Shown here: piece by piece, positions 51,013 through 59,435 of the stretch | Numbering within the stretch: the first letter of the stretch is position 1 | Layout: every line of letters starts with the position of its first letter | Assembly (NCBI RefSeq): GCF_010499245.1 | Contig: NZ_JAAGOW010000003.1 | Location: 372,001 to 436,000 of the forward strand | From: Variovorax sp. WS11 | GTDB lineage: Bacteria; Pseudomonadota; Gammaproteobacteria; Burkholderiales; Burkholderiaceae_C | Reading direction: 5' to 3' | DNA length: 64,000 nt | Position numbers and translations under genes: made by a program | Notes under the pieces: generated by a model | Seen by the model: only the letters and a program-made list of their open reading frames with translations | Told to the model about the DNA's origin: nothing | The model's database searches: none

Positions 51013-53370
51013 CTAGGGCTTGCGCAGGCCTTGTAGCTTGGCGAAGGCGCTGGCCATCTGCCCTGCGGGCTGCGGCGCGTTGTCGCGGCGCGGACCCTGC
51101 TGGCCGCGCCCTGCTCCCTCGAAGCGGTTCTCGCGCGGGCCGTCGCGGCGGGCGGGCGCTGCGTCCAGCTTCATCGACAGGCCGATGCGTTTGCGCGCCA
51201 CGTCCACTTCCATCACCTTGACCTTGACGATGTCGCCGGTCTTCACCACCTCGCGCGCATCGTTGACGAACTTGTGCGAGAGCTGGCTCACGTGCACCAG
51301 GCCGTCCTGGTGAACGCCCAGGTCGACGAAGGCGCCGAACTGGGCCACGTTACTCACCGTGCCCTCGAGCACCATGCCCTCGACCAGGTCCTTGATGTCC
51401 TCGACGCCCTCGTTGAAGCGCGCCACCTTGAAGTCCGGGCGCGGGTCGCGGCCCGGCTTCTCGAGTTCGCCCAGGATGTCCTTGACGGTGATCACGCCGA
51501 ACTTCTCGTTGGCGAAGAGCTCGGGCTTCAGCGTCTTGAGCATCTCGGCGCGGCCCATCAGTGCATCGATGGGCTTGCCGGTCTTCTCGATCATCTGTTC
51601 GACCACCGGGTAGGTCTCGGGATGCACGCCCGTCATGTCCAGCGGATTGGCGCCGCCGCGGATGCGCAGGAAGCCCGCGCTCTGCTCGAAGGTCTTGCCG
51701 CCGAAGCCCGTGACTTCCAGCAGCTGCTTGCGGGTCGCGAAGGCGCCGTTGGCCTCGCGCCAGCGCACCACCGCCTTGGCGACGCCCGCCGACAGGCCCG
51801 AGACGCGCGACAGCAGCGGCACGCTCGCGGTGTTGAGGTCCACGCCCACGGAGTTCACGCAATCTTCGACCACGGCATGCAGGGTGCGAGCCAGCTCGCT
51901 CTGGTTCACGTCATGCTGGTACTGGCCGACGCCGATGGATTTGGGGTCGATCTTCACCAGCTCGGCCAGCGGATCCTGCAGGCGGCGGGCGATGCTGGCA
52001 GCGCCGCGCAGGCTCACATCCACGTCAGGCATTTCCTGCGAGGCGAACTCGCTGGCGGAATAGACCGAGGCGCCTGCCTCGCTCACCACCACCTTCTCGA
52101 CCTTCAGCGGCGGCGCGCCGGCCTGCTCGGCCATCTTCGCCAGCAGCTTGATCAGGTCGGCCGCGAGCTTGTCGGTCTCGCGGCTGGCGGTGCCGTTGCC
52201 GATCGCGATCAGGTTCACGCTGTGTTTGGCGCACAGCTTGCCCAGCGTGTGCAGCGAGCCTTCCCAGTCGCGCCGCGGCTCGTGCGGGAACACGGTGCCG
52301 GTGTCGACCAGTTTGCCGGTGGCATCGACCACCGCGACCTTCACGCCGGTGCGGATGCCCGGGTCCAGGCCCATCACGACACGCGGGCCGGCGGGTGCGG
52401 CCAGCAGCAGGTCGCGCAGGTTGTCGGCGAAGACCTTGATGGCGACCTTCTCGGCCTCCTCGCGCAGCCGCGAGAACAGGTCGCGCTCGGTGGACAGCGA
52501 GAGCTTCACGCGCCAGGTCCAGGCCACGCACTTGCGGATCAGGTCGTCGGCCGCGCGGCCCGCATGGCTCCAGCCCAGGTGCAGTGCGATCTTGCCTTCG
52601 GCGATCGAAGGCTTGCCCGGTTCGGGCTCGACGGGCAGCACCAGCTTGGCGTCCAGAATATCCAGCGCGCGGCCGCGGAACACCGCCAGCGCGCGGTGCG
52701 AGGGCACGCGGCCGATGGGCTCGTCGTAGTCGAAGTAGTCGCGGAACTTGGCGACATCGGCGTTGTTCTCGTCCTTGCCCGCCATCAGGCTGGACTTGAA
52801 CAAGCCCTCGGCCCACAGCCATTCGCGCAGGCGCTGCACCAGCGCGGCATCCTCGGCCCAGCGTTCGGAGAGGATGTCGCGCACGCCGTCGAGCACCAAC
52901 TGCACCGTCGAGAAATCGAGCCCGTCGGCGGCCGGCTTGACGAAGGCCGCGGCCTCCTCGGCCGGGTTCAGCGTGGGGTCGGCGAAGAGCTTGTCGGCCA
53001 GCGGCTCGATGCCTGCTTCGCGCGCCATCTGGCCCTTGGTGCGGCGCTTGGGCTTGTAGGGCAGGTAGAGGTCTTCCAGCTCCTGCTTGGTCGGCGCGGC
53101 ATCGATGGCGGCGCGCAGCTCGGGCGTGAGCTTGCCCTGCTCCTCGATGCTCTTCCGCACCGCGGCGCGCCGCTCCTCGAGCTCGCGCAGGTAGGCAAGG
53201 CGCGCCTCGAGCTCGCGCAGCTGAATGTCGTCGAGGCCGTCGGTGGCCTCCTTGCGGTAGCGGGCGATGAAGGGGACGGTGGCACCCCCGTCGAGCAGGT
53301 CGACGGCGGCCTTCACCTGGTGCTCGCCGACCTTGATCTCGGCGGCGAGCTGGCGAATGATTTTCTGCAT
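51013..53370 (-). CDS. tex: Transcriptional accessory RNA-binding protein Tex
   Basis: A 785-residue Tex protein. Start ATG 53370 (the frame above it is open to 53463 but is not Tex). Order: Tex N-terminal region (residues 1-190), YqgF nuclease-like domain (VMGLDPGIRTGVKVAVVD), the IGVGQYQHDVNQ segment, HhH motifs (VNSVGVDLNTAS), and a C-terminal S1 RNA-binding domain (VSNVAQFGAFVDLGVHQDGLVHVS). Tex tunes transcription and binds RNA. The tail after S1 is short and basic, with RRDGPRENR. Confidence 0.95.
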   Translation of the reverse strand: MQKIIRQLAAEIKVGEHQVKAAVDLLDGGATVPFIARYRKEATDGLDDIQLRELEARLAYLRELEERRAAVRKSIEEQGKLTPELRAAIDAAPTKQELEDLYLPYKPKRRTKGQMAREAGIEPLADKLFADPTLNPAEEAAAFVKPAADGLDFSTVQLVLDGVRDILSERWAEDAALVQRLREWLWAEGLFKSSLMAGKDENNADVAKFRDYFDYDEPIGRVPSHRALAVFRGRALDILDAKLVLPVEPEPGKPSIAEGKIALHLGWSHAGRAADDLIRKCVAWTWRVKLSLSTERDLFSRLREEAEKVAIKVFADNLRDLLLAAPAGPRVVMGLDPGIRTGVKVAVVDATGKLVDTGTVFPHEPRRDWEGSLHTLGKLCAKHSVNLIAIGNGTASRETDKLAADLIKLLAKMAEQAGAPPLKVEKVVVSEAGASVYSASEFASQEMPDVDVSLRGAASIARRLQDPLAELVKIDPKSIGVGQYQHDVNQSELARTLHAVVEDCVNSVGVDLNTASVPLLSRVSGLSAGVAKAVVRWREANGAFATRKQLLEVTGFGGKTFEQSAGFLRIRGGANPLDMTGVHPETYPVVEQMIEKTGKPIDALMGRAEMLKTLKPELFANEKFGVITVKDILGELEKPGRDPRPDFKVARFNEGVEDIKDLVEGMVLEGTVSNVAQFGAFVDLGVHQDGLVHVSQLSHKFVNDAREVVKTGDIVKVKVMEVDVARKRIGLSMKLDAAPARRDGPRENRFEGAGRGQQGPRRDNAPQPAGQMASAFAKLQGLRKP

Positions 53371-53548
53371 GGATGGGAAAAGGTGCCTGGCTGGCGGGGC
53401 GCGAGGCCCGTCCAGTGTGAGAGGGGAAGAGAACAACGGAACGGAAGCACGGAAGTTTGCCATAGGGCCCCTCGCACAATTGCGCGAGGTACGTATCCTC
53501 GAGAAACGGGGCGCGCCGTGCGTAAGTCGCCTGACACGAAAATTTTCA

Positions 53549-53583
53549 CCCGGGTAGATTGCGAAACTCGTTTTGCCCGGGTA
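53549..53583. promoter_or_regulatory. Paired CCCGGGTA repeats
   Basis: The octamer CCCGGGTA occurs at 53549-53556 and again at 53576-53583, each preceded by TTTT(C)A- or TTTTG-type context. The 27-base spacing puts the centres about two and a half helical turns apart, and the second repeat overlaps the -10 region of the promoter below. It looks like a binding site for a repressor that blocks DUF2239 transcription. The binding protein is not identified. Confidence 0.5.
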
Positions 53584-53587
53584 TTAT
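53559..53587 (+). promoter_or_regulatory. Sigma-70 promoter giving a leaderless mRNA
   Basis: TTGCGA (53559-53564), 17 bases, then TATTAT (53582-53587) form a good -35/-10 pair. Transcription is expected about 7-8 bases after, at 53594-53595, which is the A of the DUF2239 ATG. No ribosome site exists before that ATG, so a leaderless message is predicted. The CCCGGGTA repeat covers the -10. Confidence 0.6.
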
Positions 53588-53594
53588 TCGCGCC

Positions 53595-54161
53595 ATGTCT
53601 TCTCCCGTTCCCGACCCCACCCTCACCGCCTTCGCCGGCTTCGAGCGTATTGCCGCCGGCCCGCGATCCGAAGTCGTCGCCCAGTTGCGGGTGCGTGCCG
53701 ATGCCCAGCCGGTCTTCATCTTCGACGACAGCACCGGCGAGCGCCTCGATCTGGACCTGCGCCAAGGCGTGCCCGCCGTGCCGGAAAGCCCCGCGGCCGA
53801 CGAACAGGCCACCCGCGGCGTCGGCCGCCCCAAGCTCGGCGTGGTCGCGCGCGAGGTCACGCTGCTGCCGCGCCACTGGGACTGGCTCAGCCGCCAGCCC
53901 GGCGGCGCCTCGGTGGCGCTGCGCCGGCTCATCGACGAGGCACGGCGCGTGCATGCCGATCGCGATGCCCAACGCGCCTCGCGCGAAGCCGCTTACCGCT
54001 TCATGAGCGCGATCGCTGGCAACCTGGCCGGCTTCGAGGAAGCTGCGCGCGCGCTGTTCGCGGGCGAAGGCACGCGCTTCGCCGAGCTCGTCGGCCCCTG
54101 GCCGAGGACCTGCGCACCTACCTGCTGGAGCCTGGCTGCCGCCGCATGGAGCGCTGAATGA
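53595..54161 (+). CDS. DUF2239 family protein, apparent C-terminal frameshift
   Basis: A 188-residue DUF2239 protein. FAGFERIAAGPRSEVVAQL, FDDSTGERLDLDLRQG, GVVAREVTLLPRHWDWL and ALRRLIDEARRVHADRD are as in the family. After GPWP the frame yields RTCAPTCWSLAAAA, but one base further the sequence reads EDLRTYLLEPGC..., the expected family end, stopping at 54157 right before the MATE start. A missing base near 54103-54107 would explain it. Function of DUF2239 is unknown; it may be regulatory. Leaderless start at 53595. Confidence 0.75.
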   Translation: MSSPVPDPTLTAFAGFERIAAGPRSEVVAQLRVRADAQPVFIFDDSTGERLDLDLRQGVPAVPESPAADEQATRGVGRPKLGVVAREVTLLPRHWDWLSRQPGGASVALRRLIDEARRVHADRDAQRASREAAYRFMSAIAGNLAGFEEAARALFAGEGTRFAELVGPWPRTCAPTCWSLAAAAWSAE

Positions 54162-55642
54162 GCCGCGCCCTGCCCGCCCAGCCCATGGACCCCGAGGACG
54201 TGGAGCACGCCGGCGAGATCGTCGTGCCGCCGGCGACCGCGGCCGACCCGGTGCCGCCGCAGATCGCCTCCAGGTCCGATCCGCGCACCGCGGCCATGGC
54301 CTCGCGCCCGCTATGGAAGACCTTCCTGCTCTTCCTCGCGCCCATGCTATTGAGCAACATCCTGCAGTCGCTCTCGGGCACGCTCAACAACGTCTACCTG
54401 GGCCAGATGATCGGCGTGGGCGCGCTGGCGGCAGTGTCCAGCTTCTTCCCGGTGATGTTCTTCTTCATCGCCTTCACCATCGGCCTGGGCGCGGGTGCCT
54501 CGGTGCTGATCGGCCAGGCCTGGGGCGCGCGCGAGCCCGAGAAGGCGCGCGCCGTGGCCGGCACCACGCTGACGGTGGGCGTGCTCTTCGCGCTGTGCGT
54601 CGCGGTCTTCGGTGGCGCCTTCACGCAGCCGATGCTGGCCGCGCTGGGCACGCCGCCGGACATCCTGGCGGACGCCGTGGCCTACGCCCGCATCATCCTG
54701 ATCGCGATGCCGGGCCTGTTCGTGTTCCTGCTCTCCACGGCGATGCTGCGCGGCGTGGGCGACACGGTGGCGCCGCTCTACACCTTGATCATCTCGACCC
54801 TGCTGGGCCTGGTGATCACGCCCGCACTGATCCGCGGCTGGTTCGGCCTGCCGCAGATGGGCGTGACCAGCGGCGCCTGGGCCACGGTGATCTCCTTCGT
54901 GGTCGCGACCACGTGGCTGGGCTTCCACTTGCGGCGCAAGAAGAGTCCGCTGGCGCCCGATGCGGGCTTCGTGCGGCACCTGCGCGTGCGGCCGGCGATC
55001 CTGAAGGCGGTGCTGAAGGTCGGCGTGCCCACCGGCGTGCAGATGATCGTGGTCTCGCTCGCCGAGCTCGCCCTGCTCTCCTTCGTCAACGCCTACGGCT
55101 CGGAGGCCACAGCGGCCTACGGCGCGGTGAACCAGGTGGTGGCCTACGTGCAGTTCCCGGCCATCTCGATCGCCATCGCCGCCTCGGTGCTGGGGGCGCA
55201 GGCCATCGGCGCCGGCCAGGTGAAGCGCCTGGGCGCCATCGCCCGCACCGCGCTGATGATGAACCTGGTGCTCACCGGCGGCCTGGTGCTGCTGGGCTAC
55301 CTGTTCTCGCGGCCGCTGATGGGCTTCTTCATCACCAGCGAGCCGGTGATCGAGGTGGCGCAGACGCTCTTGCACATCATGCTGTGGAGCACGGTGATCT
55401 TCGGCATGGGCGCGGCACTGTCGGGCATCATGCGCGCCAGCGGCTCGGTGCTGGTGCCGACCTCGATCTCGATCTTCTGCATCGCGCTGATCGAGGTGCC
55501 GGTGGCGTGGTGGCTGAGCCATCGCATGGGACTCAACGGGATCTGGGTGTCGTACCCGGTGGCGTTTGCGGCGATGCTGACGCTGCAGGCCAGCTACTAC
55601 CGCTTCGTATGGCGCAAGAAGGCGATCCGCAGGCTGATCTGA
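54158..55642 (+). CDS. MATE family efflux transporter
   Basis: A 494-residue multidrug and toxin extrusion protein. Twelve predicted helices in two MatE halves (residues ~70-230 and ~300-460); the first has LLSNILQSLSGTLNNVYLGQMIGVGALAAVS. It expels organic compounds with a cation gradient. It begins one base after the frame-corrected DUF2239 stop, so the two are likely one operon. The first 45 residues are a soluble, acidic lead, a little long for the family. Confidence 0.9.
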   Translation: MSRALPAQPMDPEDVEHAGEIVVPPATAADPVPPQIASRSDPRTAAMASRPLWKTFLLFLAPMLLSNILQSLSGTLNNVYLGQMIGVGALAAVSSFFPVMFFFIAFTIGLGAGASVLIGQAWGAREPEKARAVAGTTLTVGVLFALCVAVFGGAFTQPMLAALGTPPDILADAVAYARIILIAMPGLFVFLLSTAMLRGVGDTVAPLYTLIISTLLGLVITPALIRGWFGLPQMGVTSGAWATVISFVVATTWLGFHLRRKKSPLAPDAGFVRHLRVRPAILKAVLKVGVPTGVQMIVVSLAELALLSFVNAYGSEATAAYGAVNQVVAYVQFPAISIAIAASVLGAQAIGAGQVKRLGAIARTALMMNLVLTGGLVLLGYLFSRPLMGFFITSEPVIEVAQTLLHIMLWSTVIFGMGAALSGIMRASGSVLVPTSISIFCIALIEVPVAWWLSHRMGLNGIWVSYPVAFAAMLTLQASYYRFVWRKKAIRRLI

Positions 55643-56310
55643 AGAGTACCGGCGGCGCGCGCCCGGTGCTCTATTCCTTCCGCCGCTGTCCCTACGCGAT
55701 GCGCGCACGCATGGCGATCGCGGTCAGCGGCCAGCGCTGCGAACTGCGCGAGGTGGTGCTGCGCGACAAGCCGGCCGAGCTGCTGGCCGCATCGCCCAAG
55801 GGCACGGTGCCGGTGCTGGTCGAGGCCGACGGCACGGTGATCGACCAAAGCCTGGACATCATGCTGTGGGCCTTGCGCCGCAACGATCCCGAGCGCTGGC
55901 TGCAGCCCGCCCACGCGACGCTGGACGAGATGCTCGCGCTGGTCGCCGAATGCGACGGCGAGTTCAAGAAGCATCTCGACGGCTACAAGTACCCCGAGCG
56001 CCATCCGCAGCCCGACGCGAGCACGCATCGGGCGCAAGGCTCCCTTTTCCTGGAGCGGCTCGAGACGCGGCTGCAGGCCGGGCGCTGCCTGTACGGCGAG
56101 CAGGCAGCGCTCGCCGACATCGCGATCGCCCCCTTCGTGCGGCAGTTCGCGCAGGTCGATGCAGCCTGGTTCGAGGTGCAGCCTTGGCCGCGGCTTCGAG
56201 CCTGGCTCGCCGCGCGGCTCGATGCGCCGGTCTTTGCGCGAGCGATGGACAAGTACCCGCCCTGGCGCGCAGGCCAGCCGGGTGTCGACTTCCCGCGGCA
56301 GGCTGGGTGA
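55609..56310 (+). CDS. Glutathione S-transferase family protein
   Basis: A 233-residue GST-like protein. Thioredoxin-fold N-terminal domain with the redox CPYAMRAR motif (CPY-type active site, grouped with the glutaredoxin-2-like/omega GSTs), then TVPVLV (cis-Pro) and DQSLDIMLW, and an all-helical C-terminal domain (residues 90-225). The ATG at 55609 overlaps the MATE stop by 34 bases; later alternative starts lack a site. It may act in glutathione-dependent detoxification next to the efflux pump. Confidence 0.82.
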   Translation: MAQEGDPQADLKSTGGARPVLYSFRRCPYAMRARMAIAVSGQRCELREVVLRDKPAELLAASPKGTVPVLVEADGTVIDQSLDIMLWALRRNDPERWLQPAHATLDEMLALVAECDGEFKKHLDGYKYPERHPQPDASTHRAQGSLFLERLETRLQAGRCLYGEQAALADIAIAPFVRQFAQVDAAWFEVQPWPRLRAWLAARLDAPVFARAMDKYPPWRAGQPGVDFPRQAG

Positions 56311-56320
56311 AAGCCTGCCG
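56296..56320. terminator. Hairpin over the GST stop
   Basis: CGGCAGGCT (56296-56304) and AGCCTGCCG (56312-56320) form a perfect 9-base stem with a 7-base loop. The GST stop codon lies in the loop. There is no T-run after it, so intrinsic termination would be weak; it might instead protect the end of the message. It separates the GST gene from the bufferin locus. Confidence 0.45.
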
Positions 56321-56365
56321 GCCGTGACCGATTCGTGAATCTTCCTTGATGGACGCGTGAACCGA

Positions 56366-56384
56366 GGAAGCCAGACTGGCTTCC
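56366..56384. promoter_or_regulatory. Perfect palindrome ahead of the bufferin precursor gene
   Basis: GGAAGCCAG-A-CTGGCTTCC has 9-base arms around one base. It lies 77 bases before the precursor gene start in a 151-base gap. A second smaller dyad, GATTC-GT-GAATC (56330-56341), lies upstream. The sites could be operators for the metal- or stress-responsive control of the precursor, but no sigma or repressor gene is adjacent. Role is inferred from position. Confidence 0.45.
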
Positions 56385-56461
56385 AGGACGGAACAGCGAT
56401 GCGGCAGTCGCATCGAGACCGATCCCACCTCGCTTCACCCAACCATCGACAGGAGATTCAC

Positions 56462-56776
56462 ATGAACGCAAACCAGCAACGCATCCACGGCGCCATCGCC
56501 GGCCTGCTCGCCCTGGGCCTGGCCGCTGCCAGCACCGGCGCCATGGCGCAGAAAGCACAGACCGAGAAATGCGCCGGCATCGTCAAGGCCGGCCAGAACG
56601 ATTGCGGCACCAGCAAGAGCGCCTGTGCGGGCACCTCCACGATGGACCGCGATGCGGAGGCCTGGATCTACGTCGCCAAGGGCAGCTGCGCGCGCATCGT
56701 CGGCGGCATGGTGACCGACAAGCCCGAGAACGTGCACGGCGGCGCCGCCGCCGCGGCTTCGGCCAAGAAGGGCTGA
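56462..56776 (+). CDS. Bufferin-type RiPP precursor (DUF2282 family)
   Basis: A 104-residue secreted precursor. Signal peptide (residues 1-29, LLALGLAAASTGAMA-Q). The mature part holds four cysteines (Cys37, Cys48, Cys55, Cys76) in the DUF2282 spacing: EKCAGIVKAGQNDCG, SACAGTSTMD and KGSCARIVGG. In bufferins these cysteines are partly turned into oxazolone/thio-type rings by an MNIO enzyme and the peptide binds copper. A AGGAGA site precedes the ATG. The matching MNIO (DUF692) gene is at 61630. Family strong; modification and copper binding by analogy. Confidence 0.85.
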   Translation: MNANQQRIHGAIAGLLALGLAAASTGAMAQKAQTEKCAGIVKAGQNDCGTSKSACAGTSTMDRDAEAWIYVAKGSCARIVGGMVTDKPENVHGGAAAAASAKKG

Positions 56777-56786
56777 GGAGAAGATC

Positions 56787-57281
56787 GTGCAAGGCACGGC
56801 TTCCATGCCCGCCGCCCATGCGCCCCATGCCGGCCTGGCACGTCGCCTGGCGGGCCGGATGGGCAGCGCACACCGCGGCCTGCAGGCGCTCGCGCCGCTG
56901 GCCGACCTCGCGGTGCGGCTCTTCGTCGCTGCCGTCTTCTTCAAGTCGGGACTGACCAAGATCGCGACCTGGAGCTCGACGCTCGCGCTGTTCGAGAACG
57001 AGTACGCGGTGCCGCTGCTGCCGCCCGAGCTCGCGGCCTGGCTGGGCACCGGCGTCGAGCTGGTGTTCCCGGTGCTGCTCGCGATCGGGCTGGGGGCGCG
57101 CTTCTCGGCCGCGGTGCTGTTCGTCTTCAACATCGTCGCCGTGATCTCCTACCCGGACCTCGGCGCGGTGGGGCTGCGCGATCACCAGACCTGGGGCCTG
57201 CTGCTGCTGGTGAGCCTGCTGCACGGGCCGGGGCGCATCTCGTTCGACCATCTGATCGGCCGCAACGTCGGCCACCGCTGA
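56787..57281 (+). CDS. DoxX family membrane protein
   Basis: A 164-residue DoxX protein with four membrane helices; starts at GTG 56787 after a GGAG site (ATG 56805 possible). LAVRLFVAAVFFKSGLTKIATW and PVLLAIGLGARFSAAVLFVF are typical. DoxX genes often accompany DUF2282/DUF692/DUF2063 in bufferin operons, and may deal with respiratory redox. It follows the precursor by 10 bases, thus co-expressed. Confidence 0.88.
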   Translation: MQGTASMPAAHAPHAGLARRLAGRMGSAHRGLQALAPLADLAVRLFVAAVFFKSGLTKIATWSSTLALFENEYAVPLLPPELAAWLGTGVELVFPVLLAIGLGARFSAAVLFVFNIVAVISYPDLGAVGLRDHQTWGLLLLVSLLHGPGRISFDHLIGRNVGHR

Positions 57282-57295
57282 ACCCGGAGCGCACC

Positions 57296-58627
57296 ATGTC
57301 CGAAGACAGGAACATCGTGATCGTCGGCGGCGGCTTCGCCGGCACGACTCTGGCGCGCACGCTGGCACCGCGCCTGCCGAAGGGCTGGCGCGTGGTGCTG
57401 GTCAGCGAGGAGAGCTACACCACCTTCAACCCGATGCTGGCGGAGGTGGTGGGCGCCTCGGTGTTCCCCGAGCACGTGGTGGCGCCGATTCGCCAGATGC
57501 TGCGGCCGGGCGAGACCAGCCGCTTCGTCATGGGCCGCGTGACCGGCGTCGACGCAGAACGCCAGCGCGTGCAGGCGCAGACGCTGGCCGGGCCGAAGGA
57601 GATCGCCTACGAGCACTTGGTGTTGGCCTTCGGCACGCGCGCCCACCTGGACCTGGTGCCCGGGCTGGAGCAGCATGCGCTGCCGCTCAAGCTGATCGGC
57701 GACGCGCTGTTCATCCGCAACCGGGTGCTGCAGCGCATCACGCGCATCGAGCTCGAGCACGACCCGGCCGAGCGCCGGCGGCTCGGCCATTTCGTGGTGA
57801 TCGGCGGCGGCTTCTCCGGCGTCGAGGTGGCGGGCGCGCTGGCCGACTTCCTGCGCAGCGCCGCGCGCTACTACCCGCAGGTGCGGCCCGAGGAACTGCA
57901 GGTCAGCGTGATCGAGGGCGGCGAGCGGCTGCTGGCCGAGCTGCCGGACTCGCTGGACCATGCCGCCGCGCGCTCGATGCGCGGGCGCGGCATCGCGGTG
58001 CGGCTCAACGCGCTGGCCGCCGAGGTCGATGCCGACGGCGTTCGCCTCACCAGCGGCGAGCGGCTCGGCGCCGCCACCGTGATCTGCACCATCGGCACCC
58101 GGCCCAACCCGCTGCTCGATGCCCTGCCCCTGCCCCGCCTGCGCGGACGCATCCAGACCGAGCCCGACATGTCGGTCTGCGGCTCGCCGCAACTCTGGGC
58201 CCTGGGCGATTGCGCGCTGGTCCACAACCAGGCAACGCGGCAGTTCGCGCCACCGACCGCGCAGTTCGCGGTGGCGCAGGCACGCGCGCTGGCGCGCAAT
58301 CTGTTGGCGCGCATCGAAGGCCGGCCGACGCAGGCCTTCGGCCATGTGTCCAGGGGCATGATGGCCACCACCGGCCATCTCAAGGGTGTGGCGAGCGTCT
58401 TCGGCCTGCGCCTGCAAGGGCTCCCGGCCTGGTTGCTGTGGCGCGCCTACTACCTGTCGCGCATGCCCACGGCCGGCCGCAAGCTGCGCATCTGGATCGA
58501 GTGGACGTGGAGCATGCTGTTCGCGGCCGACATCACTCACCTGCGCTTCACGCGCACCGGCGAGGCCGAGGCAGAGCACTCCGCGGCCGCCGCCGAAGCG
58601 CTTTCCCGCATCCAACCCCAACCCTGA
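57296..58627 (+). CDS. NDH-2-like FAD-dependent oxidoreductase
   Basis: A 443-residue type II NADH dehydrogenase-like flavoprotein. Two nucleotide-binding motifs: VIVGGGFAGTTLAR at the start (FAD) and FVVIGGGFSGVEVAGALADF (NADH), then GDCALVHNQATRQF for FAD contact. A C-terminal segment (WLLWRAYYLSRMP) can attach to the membrane. It transfers electrons from NAD(P)H to quinone, or serves as a sulfide/quinone-type reductase. Its placement in the bufferin operon suggests redox supply; see the findings. Confidence 0.85.
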   Translation: MSEDRNIVIVGGGFAGTTLARTLAPRLPKGWRVVLVSEESYTTFNPMLAEVVGASVFPEHVVAPIRQMLRPGETSRFVMGRVTGVDAERQRVQAQTLAGPKEIAYEHLVLAFGTRAHLDLVPGLEQHALPLKLIGDALFIRNRVLQRITRIELEHDPAERRRLGHFVVIGGGFSGVEVAGALADFLRSAARYYPQVRPEELQVSVIEGGERLLAELPDSLDHAAARSMRGRGIAVRLNALAAEVDADGVRLTSGERLGAATVICTIGTRPNPLLDALPLPRLRGRIQTEPDMSVCGSPQLWALGDCALVHNQATRQFAPPTAQFAVAQARALARNLLARIEGRPTQAFGHVSRGMMATTGHLKGVASVFGLRLQGLPAWLLWRAYYLSRMPTAGRKLRIWIEWTWSMLFAADITHLRFTRTGEAEAEHSAAAAEALSRIQPQP

Positions 58628-58637
58628 GGAGAGCACC

Positions 58638-59420
58638 ATGCTCAAGCAGAAATCCGCCGTCGTCACCGGCTCCACCAGCGGCATCGGCCTGGGCATCGCC
58701 CGCGGCCTCGCCGGCCGCGGCGCCGACATCATGCTCAACGGCTTCGGCAACCCGGTGGAGGTCGAGTTCACGCGCGGCGAGATGCAGCGCCAGTTCGGCG
58801 TCAAGGTGCGCTACAGCAGCGCCGACATGAGCCGGCCCGAGCAGGTGCGCGACATGATCGCGGCAGCCGAGCGCGAGTTCGGCAAGGTCGACATCGTGGT
58901 CAACAACGCCGGCATCCAGCACGTGGCGCCCATCGAGGATTTCGCCGACGACAAGTGGGATGCGGTGGTGGCCATCAACCTGTCCTCGGCCTTCCACGTG
59001 ATCAAGGCCGTCACGCCGGGCATGAAGGCGCGCCGCTTCGGCCGCATCATCAACGTCGCCTCGGCGCACGGGCTCACCGCCTCGCCCTTCAAGTCGGCCT
59101 ACGTGGCGGCCAAGCACGGGCTGATCGGGCTGTCGAAGACGGTGGCGGTGGAACTGGCCGAGTTCGGCATCACCTCCAACACCATCTGCCCCGGCTACGT
59201 GAAGACGCCGCTGGTGGAAAAGCAGATCGCCGACCAGGCCAAGGCGCACGGCATCTCGCCCGAGCAGGTGGTACGCAACGTGATGCTCTCGCACCAGGCG
59301 CGCAAGTCCTTCATTGAGGTGGAGGAGCTCGCGGCGCTGGCCGTGTTCCTGGCCTCCGACGCGGCGGCCTCGATGACCGGCTCCGCGCTGGCCATGGACG
59401 GCGGCTGGACGCTGCACTGA
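58638..59420 (+). CDS. 3-hydroxybutyrate dehydrogenase
   Basis: A 260-residue SDR matching D-3-hydroxybutyrate dehydrogenase. Cofactor motif TGSTSGIGLGIA, NNAGIQHVAPIE, catalytic NVASAHGL and YVAAKHG, and the C-terminal SHQARKSFIEVEELA common to this enzyme. It oxidises (R)-3-hydroxybutyrate to acetoacetate with NAD+, a step in polyhydroxybutyrate breakdown. It follows the flavoprotein by 10 bases and precedes a patatin. Start ATG at 58638. Confidence 0.88.
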   Translation: MLKQKSAVVTGSTSGIGLGIARGLAGRGADIMLNGFGNPVEVEFTRGEMQRQFGVKVRYSSADMSRPEQVRDMIAAAEREFGKVDIVVNNAGIQHVAPIEDFADDKWDAVVAINLSSAFHVIKAVTPGMKARRFGRIINVASAHGLTASPFKSAYVAAKHGLIGLSKTVAVELAEFGITSNTICPGYVKTPLVEKQIADQAKAHGISPEQVVRNVMLSHQARKSFIEVEELAALAVFLASDAAASMTGSALAMDGGWTLH

Positions 59421-59435
59421 AGGCCGGAGCGCATC

